A DNA stretch of 64,000 bases from Amylostereum areolatum (lineage: Eukaryota > Basidiomycota > Agaricomycetes > Russulales > Stereaceae): positions 434,001-498,000 of the forward strand of contig SAXG01000011.1 in the NCBI GenBank assembly GCA_012932865.1. The letters run 5' to 3'. Both the position numbers and the translations under genes were made by a program. The notes under the pieces were generated by a model. The model saw only the letters and a program-made list of their open reading frames with translations, did not search any database and was not told the DNA's origin. Shown piece after piece: positions 1 through 12,269 of the stretch (the first letter of the stretch is position 1; the number at the start of each line of letters is the position of its first letter).

Positions 1-1487
1 GGTGAGTACGACATTGAACCCCCAAGAGCCACCGTCCCCCAGGACTCATGCTACGCATTACCAGCAGGTCACCCACTCGAATGGGGCCGTTCCTGCTAAT
101 TATCACGGGGTGAGTTTTGTTTGCTCCGAGACTGAGGACGATACGTTAAACCCAGTCGTAGTTTGCTCGTCAACAGCAAGATGTTCTCCCTCCAGCGCAG
201 TCACGGGCCACCTGTCGAGTTGCATTCAACCCGAGAGATGCTAACGGTAACAGCGAGGTCGGTCGTCCATCCATCTCGTGTGAGAAAAGCACACACGATT
301 GACGATGCTACATCCGCAGCTCCACACCCCGGGACCTGCCCACTTCGCCTTCGCGGAGGGTCTCGCAGCTTTTCGCCCCTCAAACATCCGATCGCCGCTT
401 TCCAACCTATGCCGCCCCCCTTCGTGCAGCAAATATGCCACCCTCAATACGGCTTCGCCCCTGTATCCGAGCAGACCATGCCGTACACGGCGTTCACCAG
501 GGTGAGTCCAATATCCTTCGCTGCTGTTCATCAGTCTCTGATGATCGTTGGCCCGGTGGCAGGAACAGCAAAGCAGCCACCAATACACCTCTCGTGGCCC
601 CGTCTCCGCGCTTTCCTCGCGCAGGGCCCGTCCCCCAAGGTAAGCCTGTCCGCCTTCAGCCTCAGGCTTGTACAGAAGTACCCAAACTGACCGAGAAATT
701 TCAACCTCCTTTCCCGCCTTCGCAGCTCCAGCCATGGAGAACAACGCGTCGTCGTCACGGACATCGCTGACCTCTGCAACTGCCGGTCCATCAGGAATCC
801 CGCGCGACTCGACGTTCGCATTCCAATTCTCCGCCACGGAGTTCGACACACGGGGTCTCACCAGACCCCCCAGCAAGGCAATAATGAATCCTCGAAGCAA
901 TCCTTCGAGGGGACTTTCCCGCGGGATTCGCTGTTCTTCGGAAACTGCATCATCGCTTGCCACAGGGTCTACAGTTCCGCCCCACTGACAGCAACACAAA
1001 GAGGACGCACGACGCCATGGACAAGGTGGAGGCCGAGTCCAAAGACGCACCTCCGACCAAAAAGTCTTCGCGGTGCTTGATATCGGGTTGCAATAAAGTC
1101 TTCAACCGGCATCGGGACCTCGTTCGCCACCAAACGCAGTCGGACGCCCATCGCGGGCCCGACCCGCCCTACTTCCACTGCACGTATTGCTGGGGGTTGT
1201 CCTCCGCCCGTCCCGACAACGTGAGGCGCCACTTCAGGACCTGTTTGCGGTTTTCCGGGACGATCAGGGTAGGGCCGAGAGGCAAGCTGGTGTACGAGGG
1301 CCCGATCGCGTACCTGACGATGGCGAAGGCGAAGGCTTGGAAGGCTTCGATAGATGCAGAGGGGTGGAGTATGACCCAGGGTGCGGCCGGTGGCAGCGAC
1401 GACGGGAATGGTGTTGAGGGGGATAACGATGCCTCGGATGGGGACGATGTAGGTGGGGAATCGATGCTGGATAACGAGGACGATTAG
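1..1487 (+). CDS. C2H2-type zinc-finger protein, 5'-truncated by the window edge
   Basis: The last exon (about 952-1487) encodes a basic stretch followed by two zinc fingers. The first is CLISGC...H...H (C-x4-C-x12-H-x6-H). The second is CTYC...H-x3-C. A KLVYEGP segment and a strongly acidic, Asp/Gly/Asn-rich C-terminus follow. Upstream, open Pro/Gln/Ser-rich segments are separated by good introns: a donor near 111, an acceptor near 173, a donor near 503, an acceptor near 552 and a donor near 640. This gives at least five exons, with the start codon outside the window. The domain order, a disordered Pro-rich N-terminus with C-terminal fingers, fits a fungal DNA-binding regulator, but no specific orthologue is recognised. 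The fingers and the stop at 1485-1487 are seen directly. The upstream exon chain is inferred and its exact junctions are uncertain. Confidence 0.6.
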
Positions 1488-1645
1488 GAGAGCATACTCT
1501 ATGATACACGACGTAAACAACGTACGATTTCGATGATTACAACCTCTGCTCACTTTTTCCGCTCGGTGGGGGAGCTGCGAGATTTGTTGGCAGGAAGGTC
1601 GAAGGGAAGACGCGAGGACGCCACTGGTTCTAGTGCTCGAGTTTT

Positions 1646-1901
1646 TCAATGCGACCCTCGACCGAGGCACCTCAGGCTCGTCCAGGCATATTGCGTGATT
1701 TCGTTCTTCGATGTCAATCGATGGCTTGCCTCGTTCCCTCTTCGCACCTGAGCGATTATTAGTGAGAGGGGACTGAAAGGCGTACGAAGTCGAACGTACC
1801 TCACGTAGCTCCGGGGCGTTGACGACATAGAACGTTGACACCAGGACCACGGCCAGCACGACGAGCGCTGCATGTGCGCTGTGCGGTGAGAGTCCGTACA
1901 T
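1646..1901 (-). CDS. possible small single-pass membrane protein (hypothetical)
   Basis: A two-exon model of about 67 residues reads on the minus strand. Exon 1 (1901-1800) encodes MYGLSPHSAHA followed by a hydrophobic stretch of about 17 residues (ALVVLAVVLVSTFYVV), then NAPELRE. A GTACGT donor, a CTAAT-like branch site and a CTCAG acceptor define a 52-nt intron. Exon 2 (1747-1646) adds a short basic tail. The splice signals and the membrane segment argue for a gene. The short length, the overlap with the 3' flank of the zinc-finger gene and the lack of any recognised family argue against one. The second exon could be chosen differently. No function is proposed. Confidence 0.25.
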
Positions 1902-2216
1902 GTGAGAAATTCTAAAGACGTACATACATGGTATCACTTCCTTGGAACGGGTAGTAATCTTGGGTAGAAAATTATGAGAAAAGAAAGGCCTGCTGTGTTT
2001 ATGGGTTCTTGGGAGTAGGAGGCGAGATGGTTCAGCCTGCAGCGTGTGGCTGACTGGAAAAAGACGAGGAGGAGAGGAGGAAAGAGAGAAGAGAGCTCGC
2101 TGTTCCCACGCGAACCGAAGCTCTTCGGCGACTCGGACACGGAGAGCTTGCTCGATCCACCAGCTCTGAATTCCGGCGCCTGTCCCTCCCTTTCCTTTCC
2201 ACACCCAGCACCCCCG

Positions 2217-4321
2217 ATGGCGATGACGAGTACGGTGACGGAATGTCTCAGCTCCGCCAACGATTTACTTGCTCAACACGCCGCCCTCGTCTCTCGTGTC
2301 CGAAACGCGCAGCGCCTACACCGACGCCAACTGCGTGCATTGCCCTCTCCACCCGCAGATCTCCTCAAACTTCCTCTTATTCCCTCTCCGAGGCCCTCGC
2401 CATCGCCCTCCCCGCCTTCATCTCCTCTCCTCGGAGTCGCGAGGCCAAGGCCTGTCCGCCCGGACCTCCCCCCGGCGAAACGCGCCCGCGCGGCGCATTA
2501 CTCCAATTACATCCCGGAGGAGGAGACGATACGGAACGACTACTCGCAGCGCTACGTCGACGGTGGAGAGTGGCCACAAGACTGGGTCCTTGGTGCAGAG
2601 CCGGAGCGACGGTTTGAAGAGTGAGCAACCCCGTCCGTCCTCGCGAGACGCCGTCCATGTGCTGGACCAGCCGTTCTACCTGGGTCTACATCGTCTCGGC
2701 GTCAGGTTTCCAGATACTGACGACTGGCTCTTCCAGATATCCGAAGCAACAACGCTTGCTCGCTCTGAAGAAAGCGTCCGTGATCGACTATGCCTTCCCG
2801 CCCTCCTACCTGCCGCTATCGGAACTCTCCTCCGTCCAACCTTCAAAGTTCGACGTCATCCTGATCGACCCCCCATTCTCGTCTTCATTCTCGTGGGACC
2901 ATCTGCAAGAGCTTCCTATTCCACAGTTGGCCGCCGACCCTTCGTTCGTGTTTCTCTGGGTGGGCAGCGGAGCGGGCGACGGCCTGGAGAAGGGGCGTGA
3001 GGTGCTCGCAAAATGGGGCTACCGAAGATGTGAAGATGTCTGCTGGTTGAGGACGAACACGCAAAGCAACCGCGGTCCCGGGGTACGTCTTTCCAGTCCA
3101 CCCTACGCACCACGCCTTTTCGTCGCTGATGCCATATGTGCATAGACAGACCCGCCCACCACATCCCTTCTCACGCGAACGAAACAGCACTGCCTGATCG
3201 GCATCCGCGGTACCGTACGACGGTCCACCGACAGCTGGTTTGTACACTGCAACGTCGGTACGCCCTTGTTCCCCACCTCCGCCACGTTCCAGGCTAACCA
3301 GTCGTACCCACAGACACGGACGTGATCCTCTGGGAAGGCGACCCCTCCGACCCCACCCTCAAGCCTCCAGAAATGTACACCTTGATCGAGAACTTCTGCC
3401 TCGGCATCCGACGCCTGGAACTCTTCGGCCGCGCCCGCACCGTCCGTCGCGGCTGGGTCAGCGTTCTCGCCCACGGCGAGGATAGCCGGATCGACGCCGT
3501 GCTCCAGCACGCGCAGGTCGAGTTCGATCGCTCCGAGACGCCGCCCCAGACCAACGGGTTCGGCGAGGACCTTGGGCTGCACGCCGCCGTGCGGTGGGAC
3601 CGCGAAGCCTGGGAGGCGAAGCTGCGGGAGTGGACGCAGGGCGGGAAGGCCGTCGTTCCGATGACGCCAGGTGGGCGACCTTTTCCTTCGCGGCTTTTCG
3701 CAGGCGGAGGGTGCTGACCCGGTGCATGCCAGAAATCGACGCGCTCAGGCCCAAGTCGCCCGTTCGTGGCGGTTCTTCCAACGGGCCTGGTGGTGGCGGC
3801 CAGGGGAAGGGCATGAACCAGCAAGGCGGTCAGTTCAAGCCTGGACCAATGATGCAGCAGCAGCAGCAACACCACCAACAGCAGCACCAACGGTCAATGA
3901 TGAATATGGGCATGGGCGTCGGCGGGATGGAGATGGGAATGCCTGGCTGGGGCATGGGTATGGGCAACATGGGCATGGCCAACGCGGGCCGGTATGAACA
4001 TGGGAGGCGCTGGGAACATGCATAACATGGGCAACCCCGGGAATATGGGCATGATGGGGATGGGAATGCCCGGAGGAGGGTACGGGTACGACCAGATGCA
4101 GGGCATGGGCCAGTTCATGCAGGACGGGCAGGGTGGGATGTGGGAGGGCGGGATGGACGGGATGGGGATGTCGGGGATGGGCGGGATGGACGGGATGGGG
4201 ATGAATATGGGGATGGGCGGGATGAACATGGGGATGATGGGCATGGGCATGGGCGGTACCCGGTCAGGGCCAGAACATGGGAATGGGGAACCAGGGACAA
4301 TGGAACGGGGGAGGGTATTAG
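2217..4321 (+). CDS. METTL14: METTL14-like subunit of the m6A methyltransferase (MT-A70 family)
   Basis: Exons 2217-2620, 2737-3082, 3146-3257, 3314-3670 and 3733 onward give a protein that follows METTL14 along its length. It has [11 protein letters not shown]...WPQDWV, then RRFEEYPK, the MT-A70 core [63 protein letters not shown] and RPKSP. METTL14 pairs with METTL3 to deposit N6-methyladenosine on mRNA in the nucleus; in animals it is the RNA-binding, catalytically inactive partner. Here the catalytic tetrad reads DPPF, between METTL3 DPPW and animal METTL14 EPPL, so activity cannot be assumed. The C-terminal tail is extremely Met/Gly-rich. As sequenced, the frame meets a stop at 4023-4025, giving 503 residues. 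The same Met/Gly pattern continues in the next frame and ends in a third frame at TAG 4319-4321, giving about 601 residues if two extra bases are discounted. Identity is sure; the tail is not. Confidence 0.88.
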
Positions 4322-5900
4322 GGACCTTGCACTCACCTTGGCTGCGACTCGGACGCTGCGAACACTCTGCTTCGCCTGTTGTATCATAGAGTTTGTAGAT
4401 CGCTACAATGTATCGTAACTCGATTTGTATCAAGCACTTCAATCGCATTGAAGTCAGACGGAAAGGTCTCCCGGGTCGGAGATTGAATTCGATAAATAAC
4501 TCCCGCCGATCCTCATCGACATCTTGGTGGAAGACTCCAGGACGACTTCCGAAGGCCTCAATGCGACATACTTTATTCTCGCCCACTGTTACTGGCACCG
4601 ACATAAAGTATGCCGACAAAATGCTGGCTTGACCGCTGGTGCACGCGGACCAGAAAGTGCCAATCAACTTTGAACCAACTGGCGACTCGTATTCGCCAGC
4701 GCTCCACACCATCTCGACCCTTCGGCATACACTCGAATTTCTCCCCAGAACGTCCGAGGCGTACGGGAGGATAAGGATAGAGATATCTAAAAGAGATGCT
4801 CTTCTTTTCCTATGTTGCTTGTATCCGATTGGTACGTCCTCGCCGGCGCCGGTCCGCCCATCGTGTGGCACGTACTTACAAGTGTGGGTGTGACACACTA
4901 TACTTACCGCGTGCGAAGAGTCCTCTACTTAGCAGGCTGCTACTTCTGCAGGGACAGATCTTCTCAGCTATTCATGAATCATCGCCGACTTGCATCGAAG
5001 TTCGGTCACTGACATTTCAGGCCTTCAAGTCTTCAACTTCAGACCTCAGCGCCTCAAGGCCTCATCATTCATCATCCCCTACGACTTCAAGTTCATTCTC
5101 ATCGAGTGCACTATCAAACCCCCCCACGGAATGTCCACTTTCTCATGTTTCCAATCCCAGTACCTGGCTATGCTTCGCGCGACTCAGTGCCTCCCTATAC
5201 CGCGCGATGGTATCCGTCGGAGCTACTTACCTTTGAACCTACGACACGAAGTCGGCAGTGGCGTCAGAAGCCCTCGCGCGGGTCTTAACGGAGCTCCGCT
5301 TTTGTGTCGCATTCAGCGCCGTACCAAAGAGACGAAGAGAAGGCCCGAGGGAGTCCGCGTGCATGTATCAAGCGGTAAGTGGTTGGCTTCGCTGTCAGTA
5401 GCCTGTCATGAACTTCCGTAACCTTGTATCGATTATTTCTAGGAGACCTGCGATATATTCCCCCCTTCTACGACTCACGTCGTCACATCCACCATGAACC
5501 CTTCTAAGTATAATCTTCTATCTTCGATAGTATTGGCCAGAAGCCTTGTCTCCTTCGTGGACGATTGTCTCTACCTTCCATTCACTGGAACTCGCATCCG
5601 GCCTTCGCGCACTATGATCTGGTCTCTGAACTCGATTTGCCTCTGATAGGTCTCCGCGATGACATCGCAACAAACGATCCTGAAGCGCTTGGGTGACCGT
5701 GTTTGGACGACCCTACCATATCGCAGACGTTCAGAAAGGGCTGCGAAGGCTGTCACCCTCAAATCGTGCGTCCCGCTCTGATCGTTTGTCCTCCGTTCGG
5801 CTCATGAGTTGGCGACGTCACATTGTATACACCGCGCACGGCGGACGCGAGACGAAGCCCCGAGACGTCAGGGTCAATACGCGAGTGCTTGGACGACTAC
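4322..5900. other. gene-poor spacer, no supported gene
   Basis: No open frame here shows a recognisable domain, and the longest frames (about 140 codons) carry no coding pattern. Base composition is less GC-rich than in the flanking genes. It lies between the 3' end of the METTL14 gene and the dispersed repeat copy. Confidence 0.5.
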
Positions 5901-7180
5901 TGGTCACTGCATGAGGTAGGTATTAGGTTTAGCGGGGAGATCGCATCGCATGCTGGAGTGTCCGAGTCAGTCATCGTGCTGCCTTCGTGGCGTCGCTCCA
6001 AACTTGAAACTGGAGCAAGATAGCGGCAGGACCCAGCCAAGACCCGTCCACCTGTCGAGTGGGTGCGTTCTTAACTTTAAGTACTTACGTATGTGGTTCG
6101 TAAGTTCCCAAGCTCCCGCTCGCCACGGAAACTTACAGAGGGAGGTACGCACCACAGGCTCCCCTCTCCTTCATTGTACCTACTGGGACTGGAAGCTCTC
6201 CTCCTCCCTAGTTTGTGTTTATGTAGTGATCGCGAACTCCAATTGGGAATGCACAAGCCGGTTCTCGTCCAGCGCTCACTGCGTTGAACTTGTGGGTAGG
6301 TTCATCACACAACGTCCGGCTCATGATACTTACTCCTCCTGTGTGCGTATCAGAACACATGACCCCAACACGGTCTCTATCCACTTGGCACTGACCATCT
6401 TATTCATACTCTGCACTATGTGCCAAGTCGGACACTGCGACACCACAAATAGAATATCCGGGACACGGTCGCCGCTCCTGTCGCCGCACAGATCGTCCTC
6501 CTCGCATCCTCCGCCGTTCACGACTTCGACGCTTCCTGCGCTGTGACTTGGGCCCGGTCCAGGGCTTCCTTCCGACCTGCCAGGAACATCACGAAAGATC
6601 GTGGCAGACTTGTGTGGCAGATAAGCATGGACGAGCCGTGAGGGCGTATTCAATTGAATGCCTTGTTTGTTAACGTCCTCGAGCAGACGGCGTACGCCGT
6701 ACCGCGCCTTGGTCCAGGATTTGATTCGCTACCCCGTCGATAGTTCCGGGGTACACGCAACTGAATGGGAAGCGTCGGCGGCACGGTTGAAGACCACGAA
6801 ATCGTGTGCCGCGATTGGAGACTCGGAGTCCAGTACATCGATCGCAACGTGTTCTTCGGTGCGATCCGGTGGATAGGAATTTTCTCGAACGGTGCGAAGG
6901 GCAGGAATCGTCCGTACGCACAGAAGTCGCGCATAGATGACGGCTCGCTTGCTCGCCACTGTCGGACCTGCCATGGTTGTATTCGATGTCACTGTTCTCG
7001 ACGCCGAACGGCATATCTGGATTCGGGTGGGACGCATCCACACCCCAGTCGGGTGTCATTGGCCGGTGGACACCGCGCATCCAACTCCTCCACTGGCAGA
7101 GTGAACCCTTTGAATTCCTCCACTCTCCAAGAAACACGTACTGTACTCCTCGGTCAGTTTACCGGCGCGATTTGGGCTTA
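5900..7180 (+). repeat. dispersed degenerate repeat, copy 1
   Basis: Block-by-block comparison shows that this stretch matches the reverse complement of about 28890-31140. Examples are GGGGAGATCGCATCG at about 5938 against 31117; GTGGCGTCG followed by CCAAACTTGAA at about 5990 against 31060; CGGAAACTTACAGA at about 6125 against 30785; the TTCTCGTCCAGCGCTCA block at about 6262 against 30640; and the CGTTCGAGAA block near 6890 against 29360. The order is conserved throughout. Similarity is patchy, with many substitutions and indels. No transposase or reverse transcriptase frame is visible, so this looks like an old non-autonomous element. The boundaries are approximate and terminal repeats were not identified. 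Confidence 0.6.
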
Positions 7181-7646
7181 GTTCCAAACTTTACATACCG
7201 CAGAGCTCTCATTCCCGGTCAGAAAAATGCGGGTGGAATTCTGATGTTGAGTACGAGGGTGGCTGTCCGTGTCCAACTTCCGACCGTGTATGTTCGTTGC
7301 CGTCACCGTGGTCATGTAATATCATTTCATCTCTGCGGAAGTATAGTTTGAACCTCTGGACCCACATTGAATATTGAACCATGGTGCTTTCGCTTACACC
7401 CGCGTATACACACCATGTTCAACCCCAGCGACCATGGCATTTCTCCTCACCCCGACATCGTATGAACCACGCACGCCTCGCGTGCTATTTTGACATTTAT
7501 ATGGGCGTCTAACGGCTGGCATCGCCGCCGTAAGCTGAAACAAGCTGTGTCCGCTCCCTCTCCGTTTCGCAAGTGCAACGCGCTCGCCCCCGTCCTCCTC
7601 GCCCCCGTCCTCATCCTACGCACACATCCGACCTCGCCCGAACACC

Positions 7647-10600
7647 ATGTCGTGTTGTGGAACCCCGCGAGCCAAGTCCGACGTCCGCAACAGCGCCCTG
7701 CCGTATCCGACCGGAATCGTCTCCAACCAGCCGGGCGCGCACCCAGGTGCCCTCTTTCCCAACGGACATGAGAAAGGATTCCAAGCCCCGTCGATCGTGA
7801 CCCCGCCCCCGCCATCGCACCCGTACGGACTCCCCGCCGCGCCCCACTCGCCCCCGCCACGCTCGGTCCTCACCAGCGGCTCGCACTCGCCCACCCCACA
7901 GCCCCAGTACGGACCGCTCAGCCCCAACTCGTCCTACGACCTCTCTCGCAATCCCGCCTTCACCAACGGGGGCGTCGTCCGCCCGGAAGCGGCCTACCCC
8001 GGCCACAATCCGAGCCTGCTGCAAACGTTTCCAGGCGCGGCGTCGCAGGCGGCATTCACGGCCTCGTCGCTGAACGGACACGGAGGCGGCCAGGTGTACA
8101 GCCCCCCGTCGACGGATGAAGGGAAAATGTCGGTTTCGATCGATTTCGGTGTGTTTGTGCATGGCTTCGTGGACTCTAGCTGGACACTGACCAGTGCGCT
8201 GTGGCGGCGCCTCATCACAGGGACGACCTTTTCTGGCGTGGTGAGTCCCGTCCGTCCATGTTATATTTCCGCGTGTTACCTCGTTCTAGCGGCTTTCCTG
8301 TGCCCCGTTTCTCGTATGGGGACTGGTTCGGACGGCTGACGGATGTGACACGATCAGGCCTACGGCTCGTCACGCATCGCCGCGGGGAAGGTGCAGCAGG
8401 TGCTCAGGTGGCCCGGCGCGCAGGAGACGTTCAGAAAGGTGCCGACGTGTCTGCTCTATGATGAGCACGGGCAGATGCTCGCCTGGGGACTGGAGGCGAA
8501 GAACGCGGGGCCCGCGCCCGGCCACATCAAGTGTGAATGGTGCGTCTTCTCTCTGCGCACGGTCTCTGTCGAACGCTCGGGAACTGATGTTTCCTCGCGC
8601 TCTGTAGGTTCAAACTCTTCCTCGAGCCCCACGCGCTGAGGGACGAGTCCGCGGTAGACCCGAGACTGCCCCCGCTTCCCGTACGCACTCCTCGCGCCTT
8701 CTCCTCTCTCCTTTTCCGCCCCGTCCTTCTCACCGTCTCCCATTTCCCATCCTTTCTACCCCTTCTCCGCTCTACAGCCGAACAAAACGCCGGTCCAGCT
8801 CATCGTCGACTTCCTCTATTGTCTTTGGGAATACGCCAAGGAGCAGATCACCGCCGACCTCGGCGCGGTCGCAGATCTCAGTGCGTGCTATTCCCTTTCT
8901 GCCCCTCCACTCTTTCCCGTTCCCGCTCCGTTCTTTTCCTTCTTCTTCTTCTTCTTCCATGGCATCATAGGATCCGCGCTGATGGGTGTAACGCGGCAAC
9001 GTACAGACTCGGCCGACGTATGGCTGACCGTGCCCGCGGCCTGGGACGCCAAAGGCTGCGAGCTCATGCGCGAAGCTGCGATCCACGCCGGGCTCGTACA
9101 ATCCGCGCGCGCGGGCGACCACGACTGGCGGGACCGGCTGCACATCATCACGTTCGTCCGCCTCCGAGTTCGCCGATCTCTGAGCGTACGCTGACTTTAT
9201 CGGTTCCTTCCCACCTCTGGATGTCCCTTTATGCGGCGGCGCGGTTGAACCTGAAGCGAGCCCGAGGCGGCCGCGGTGCACTGCGCGCACCTAACGGACC
9301 TGCACAAGCTCAAGCCGAGCCAGACGTTCATGATTTGCGATGCGGGCGGTGGCACGGTCGTACGTCCACTGCCCTCCATTCCCTATCCCCCCTCTCCCCG
9401 TTTCTCCTCCGCGTCCATGTTTCGTCTCTCTCACTTCCGTCTCGTAGGACCTCGCGGTGTACAAGATCATCGGGCAGATGGCGCACCTCGAGATCGCGGA
9501 GATGTGCGCGCGCTCGGGCGCGAATTGCGGCTCGCTCTTCCTCGACTTGCGTTTCCGCGAGCTCGTGAAGACGCTGCTGGCGGAGCACCCCGCGCACCTC
9601 GACGCCGCTAGCCTCGCGTATTTCATGCACGCGTTTTCCGAGACGGACAAGCTCGCGTATCGCGGCGTGTCCGACGACGGTGCGCGTCTGTCTCTCCTTC
9701 CAGTCCCAGTTTCGCCTTCGCGTGCCGATTGGCGTGCTTCTCCGATTTATATGCCCTGCGTTGTCGGCTTGGGCTGGGTGCTGACGAGGACTTTGCGCAG
9801 AGGTCATGTTCAACTTCACATGCTTCAACGTCGAGGATCCGGACGACGCGAGTGTGGGTCTGATCAACGGCGAGCTTTCGATCCCAGGAAATCTCCTGCG
9901 ACGCGAGGTGTTCGATCCGGTCGTGAACCAGGCGAGTCCTCTCTTCCTCCTGTCCATCCCTCCCTCCGCCCACTCCCCCATCACCCAACTGCACCCGTCC
10001 ACATCTTCGTTTACGGTCTTGCCCCCACCAAACGCCCACGCTGACCGTGATCCATTCACACCTTGCTCTATCTCTATCTCTATTCCTCCCCCTGGTTCCT
10101 CGCGCTCCCCATCCACAAAATTCAAACCTAACCTGACATCGCACGAACGAACGACACACAAACGGTGATGGACGCGCGCGCCACCGCCGCCTCTTCCTGC
10201 CCCTCCCCCCGCTGTCCTGGTCGTCGGTCGACGTTGGCATGTCCACCTCGCCGCCCCTCGCGCCTGTGCGCCCCGATGTGCCTCCCCGCCCGTGTCTGTC
10301 GATGGGATCCCCGCTCGCTCGCTCGTCCAACATCCCACGACCGCCCTGCGTCGATCTCGGGACGGCATCGAAAACTTGGATTGAATGGGACCGCGGCGCG
10401 GACGTATGATTTCTATGCTCCGTGTGGATCTCGGGGACGTGCAGGTGCTCGCGCTCGTGGAGGAGCAGCTGAAGAAACTCGACCCGCAACACATCGACGC
10501 GCTCCTGCTCGTCGGCGGGTTCTCGGGGAGCGAATACCTGTTCGCGCGCGTCGAGGTGCGTCCCCTCCCTCTTCCTTTCCCTTCCCTCCCCTTCCCTTCC

Positions 10601-12269
10601 TCTCCTCTTCTCCCCTTTGTAACGCTTTCCGATACACGACCGACTGAGAAAAAAAACCATCACGGTTCACAGGAAACGTTCGGCGCACGCGTACGCGTGA
10701 TCGCGCGCCCGAGCGACGCGGACACGGCGACGGCGCGCGGGGCGGCGCAGTACGGGCTCGCGCGGCGTCCGCTGGTGTCGTCCGTGGTCGCGCCGCGATC
10801 GTACATGATGAAGGCGATTTCCCTCCCTCCTCCCTACGTGCCCACCCGCCCTAACACGCTCCGCACGAAACAGGTGAAGCTCCCTGCGGAGCCGGAGGAC
10901 CTGATGAAGCGCCCGGCGTACATCACGCACAACAACGCGGGCGTGCCGACGTGCGAGAACCGGTGCGTTTGCGTTTGTTTGCGGGGGTGTTTGTCCCGGG
11001 GAGTTGGCGTGTGGCGTAGGGCTGACGACGCGTGGGGACAGGCTGCAATATCTGGTGGCGAAGGGCGCGATTCTGCGCAAAGGGTGCGTCTCCTGCCTTT
11101 TTTCCCCTCCTTTCTTTTCCATCGCCTGTCCCGTTGGACTGGGGCGCGCTCTCGGGCAGTTACTCTTAGGGTTGGGAGCTGGCAGCCCTGGGGCGCGGGC
11201 GTCTTTCGCTTTCGCTTTCCCATTCATTTCCTGATTTGTTCGTTGACGGCGGTGGGGTACATTGGGGTGTGTGTGTGCGTGTGTACGTGTGCGTGTGACG
11301 CTTGTCAGGCAGAAGGTGCGGACGAAGTTCTGGTATGTGGAACCGACTTCCCGGGCAAAACCCCCCGACAATGTCTTTGTCGCCACCGGCTGACCGTTTA
11401 ATTTTTTTGCGTTGGGAGCAGCAAGTTCTCGCAGTCGGGTCAAGGTGCGTTTGGCTCGCGTTGTTGTCCGAACGTGGGCGCGGACTGACGGCGGCGGCGG
11501 CGGCGTTTGGGGTAGATCGAACGTTTGTGGCGACGTTGTACACGTCTGAGCGGGACCAAATCATGCGGTACACGGACGAGGTGCGTCTCTCTCGTCTTTC
11601 CTATTCTCGGTTTCCCTCCCATTCCATCCCATCCCATCCCATCCCACCTCATCCCCTCCCCCTCCGTTCTTCAAATTTTTTTACGGGGATGGTTCCACGG
11701 AGAGACCTCCGCGGGACATGCTAAGAGCGAGCGCGCCGGGGGGTGGGCTTCTGGGTCGATGGTGGCGCGGGCGATGAATTGTGTGCGCGCGCGCCAGGCC
11801 GGCAGTGCCACGGGTCGCTAGTCTGTTCAATGTTTGTATCAAACGGACGAGCTATCCCGTCGAACGCCGCACGCGTGCGTTCGGTCGTTTAACCTTTTCG
11901 TCTTGGGCTCCGTCGGCGTCCTCGTGCACGCCGTTCCCGCTTTTCTCATTTTTTCCTCGCTCCCGGCGGTGGCTGATGATGTTTGTTCGGGACAGGGAGA
12001 GACGACGGAGCTGTGCAAGTGGACGGTGGACCTGGGATCGCTGCCGTCGTTCCAGGAAAACGCGAGCATGCCCAAGGCGAACGGGTTTTACACGGGTGAG
12101 TGGGATTTCGTGCAGTGGCCGGGGGGGCGGACTGGGTGGCTGACGGGAACGGGACGTGGGATTGCCAGATTTCGAGTTGGGGTTGGAGTTGGACAGCGCG
12201 GAGGTCCGCGGGATATTGCTGTACGAGGGCCAGGAGTGGGGCCGGGTCGTGTTTGATTTTCTGTCGTGA
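7647..12269 (+). CDS. HSPA12-like Hsp70-family ATPase with Pro-rich N-terminal extension
   Basis: Seventeen exons splice to 748 residues (728 if the stop-free segment 10814-10873 is an intron): 7647-8148, 8221-8240, 8358-8539, 8608-8680, 8778-8880, 9007-9151, 9257-9359, 9448-9679, 9801-9931, 10445-10555, 10673-10962, 11042-11083, 11309-11332, 11422-11444, 11516-11580, 11996-12095 and 12169-12269. After about 165 Pro/Ser-rich residues the actin/Hsp70 ATPase fold appears: phosphate-1 loop SIDFGTTFSGVAYG, ITEPEAAAVH, phosphate-2 ICDAGGGTVDLAVYK, adenosine motif LLLVGGFSGSEYL, then the family C-terminus TLYTS...RYTDEGETTELCKWTVDL and GRVVFDFL. Such HSPA12-type proteins are expanded in Agaricomycetes and lack the canonical substrate-binding domain; their clients are unknown. 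The long N-terminal extension is unusual for the group. Intron 9932-10444 is long and uses a GC donor. Family assignment is firm; biological role is not. Confidence 0.85.

Noticed and set aside
969..2204. A 411-codon minus-strand open frame over the zinc-finger gene and the spacer
   Set aside because: It runs antisense through both zinc fingers and through a clear intron of the small membrane-protein candidate. GC-rich DNA often leaves such frames open.
9932..10444. A hidden coding exon in the 513-nt Hsp70-like intron
   Set aside because: The protein joins VFDPVVNQ directly to VLALVEEQLKK as the family expects. Frames inside the intron show only Arg/Pro-rich residues.
9328..10494. A 388-codon minus-strand open frame
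   Set aside because: It is antisense to conserved Hsp70-like exons and shows only Arg/Gly/Ala-rich low complexity.
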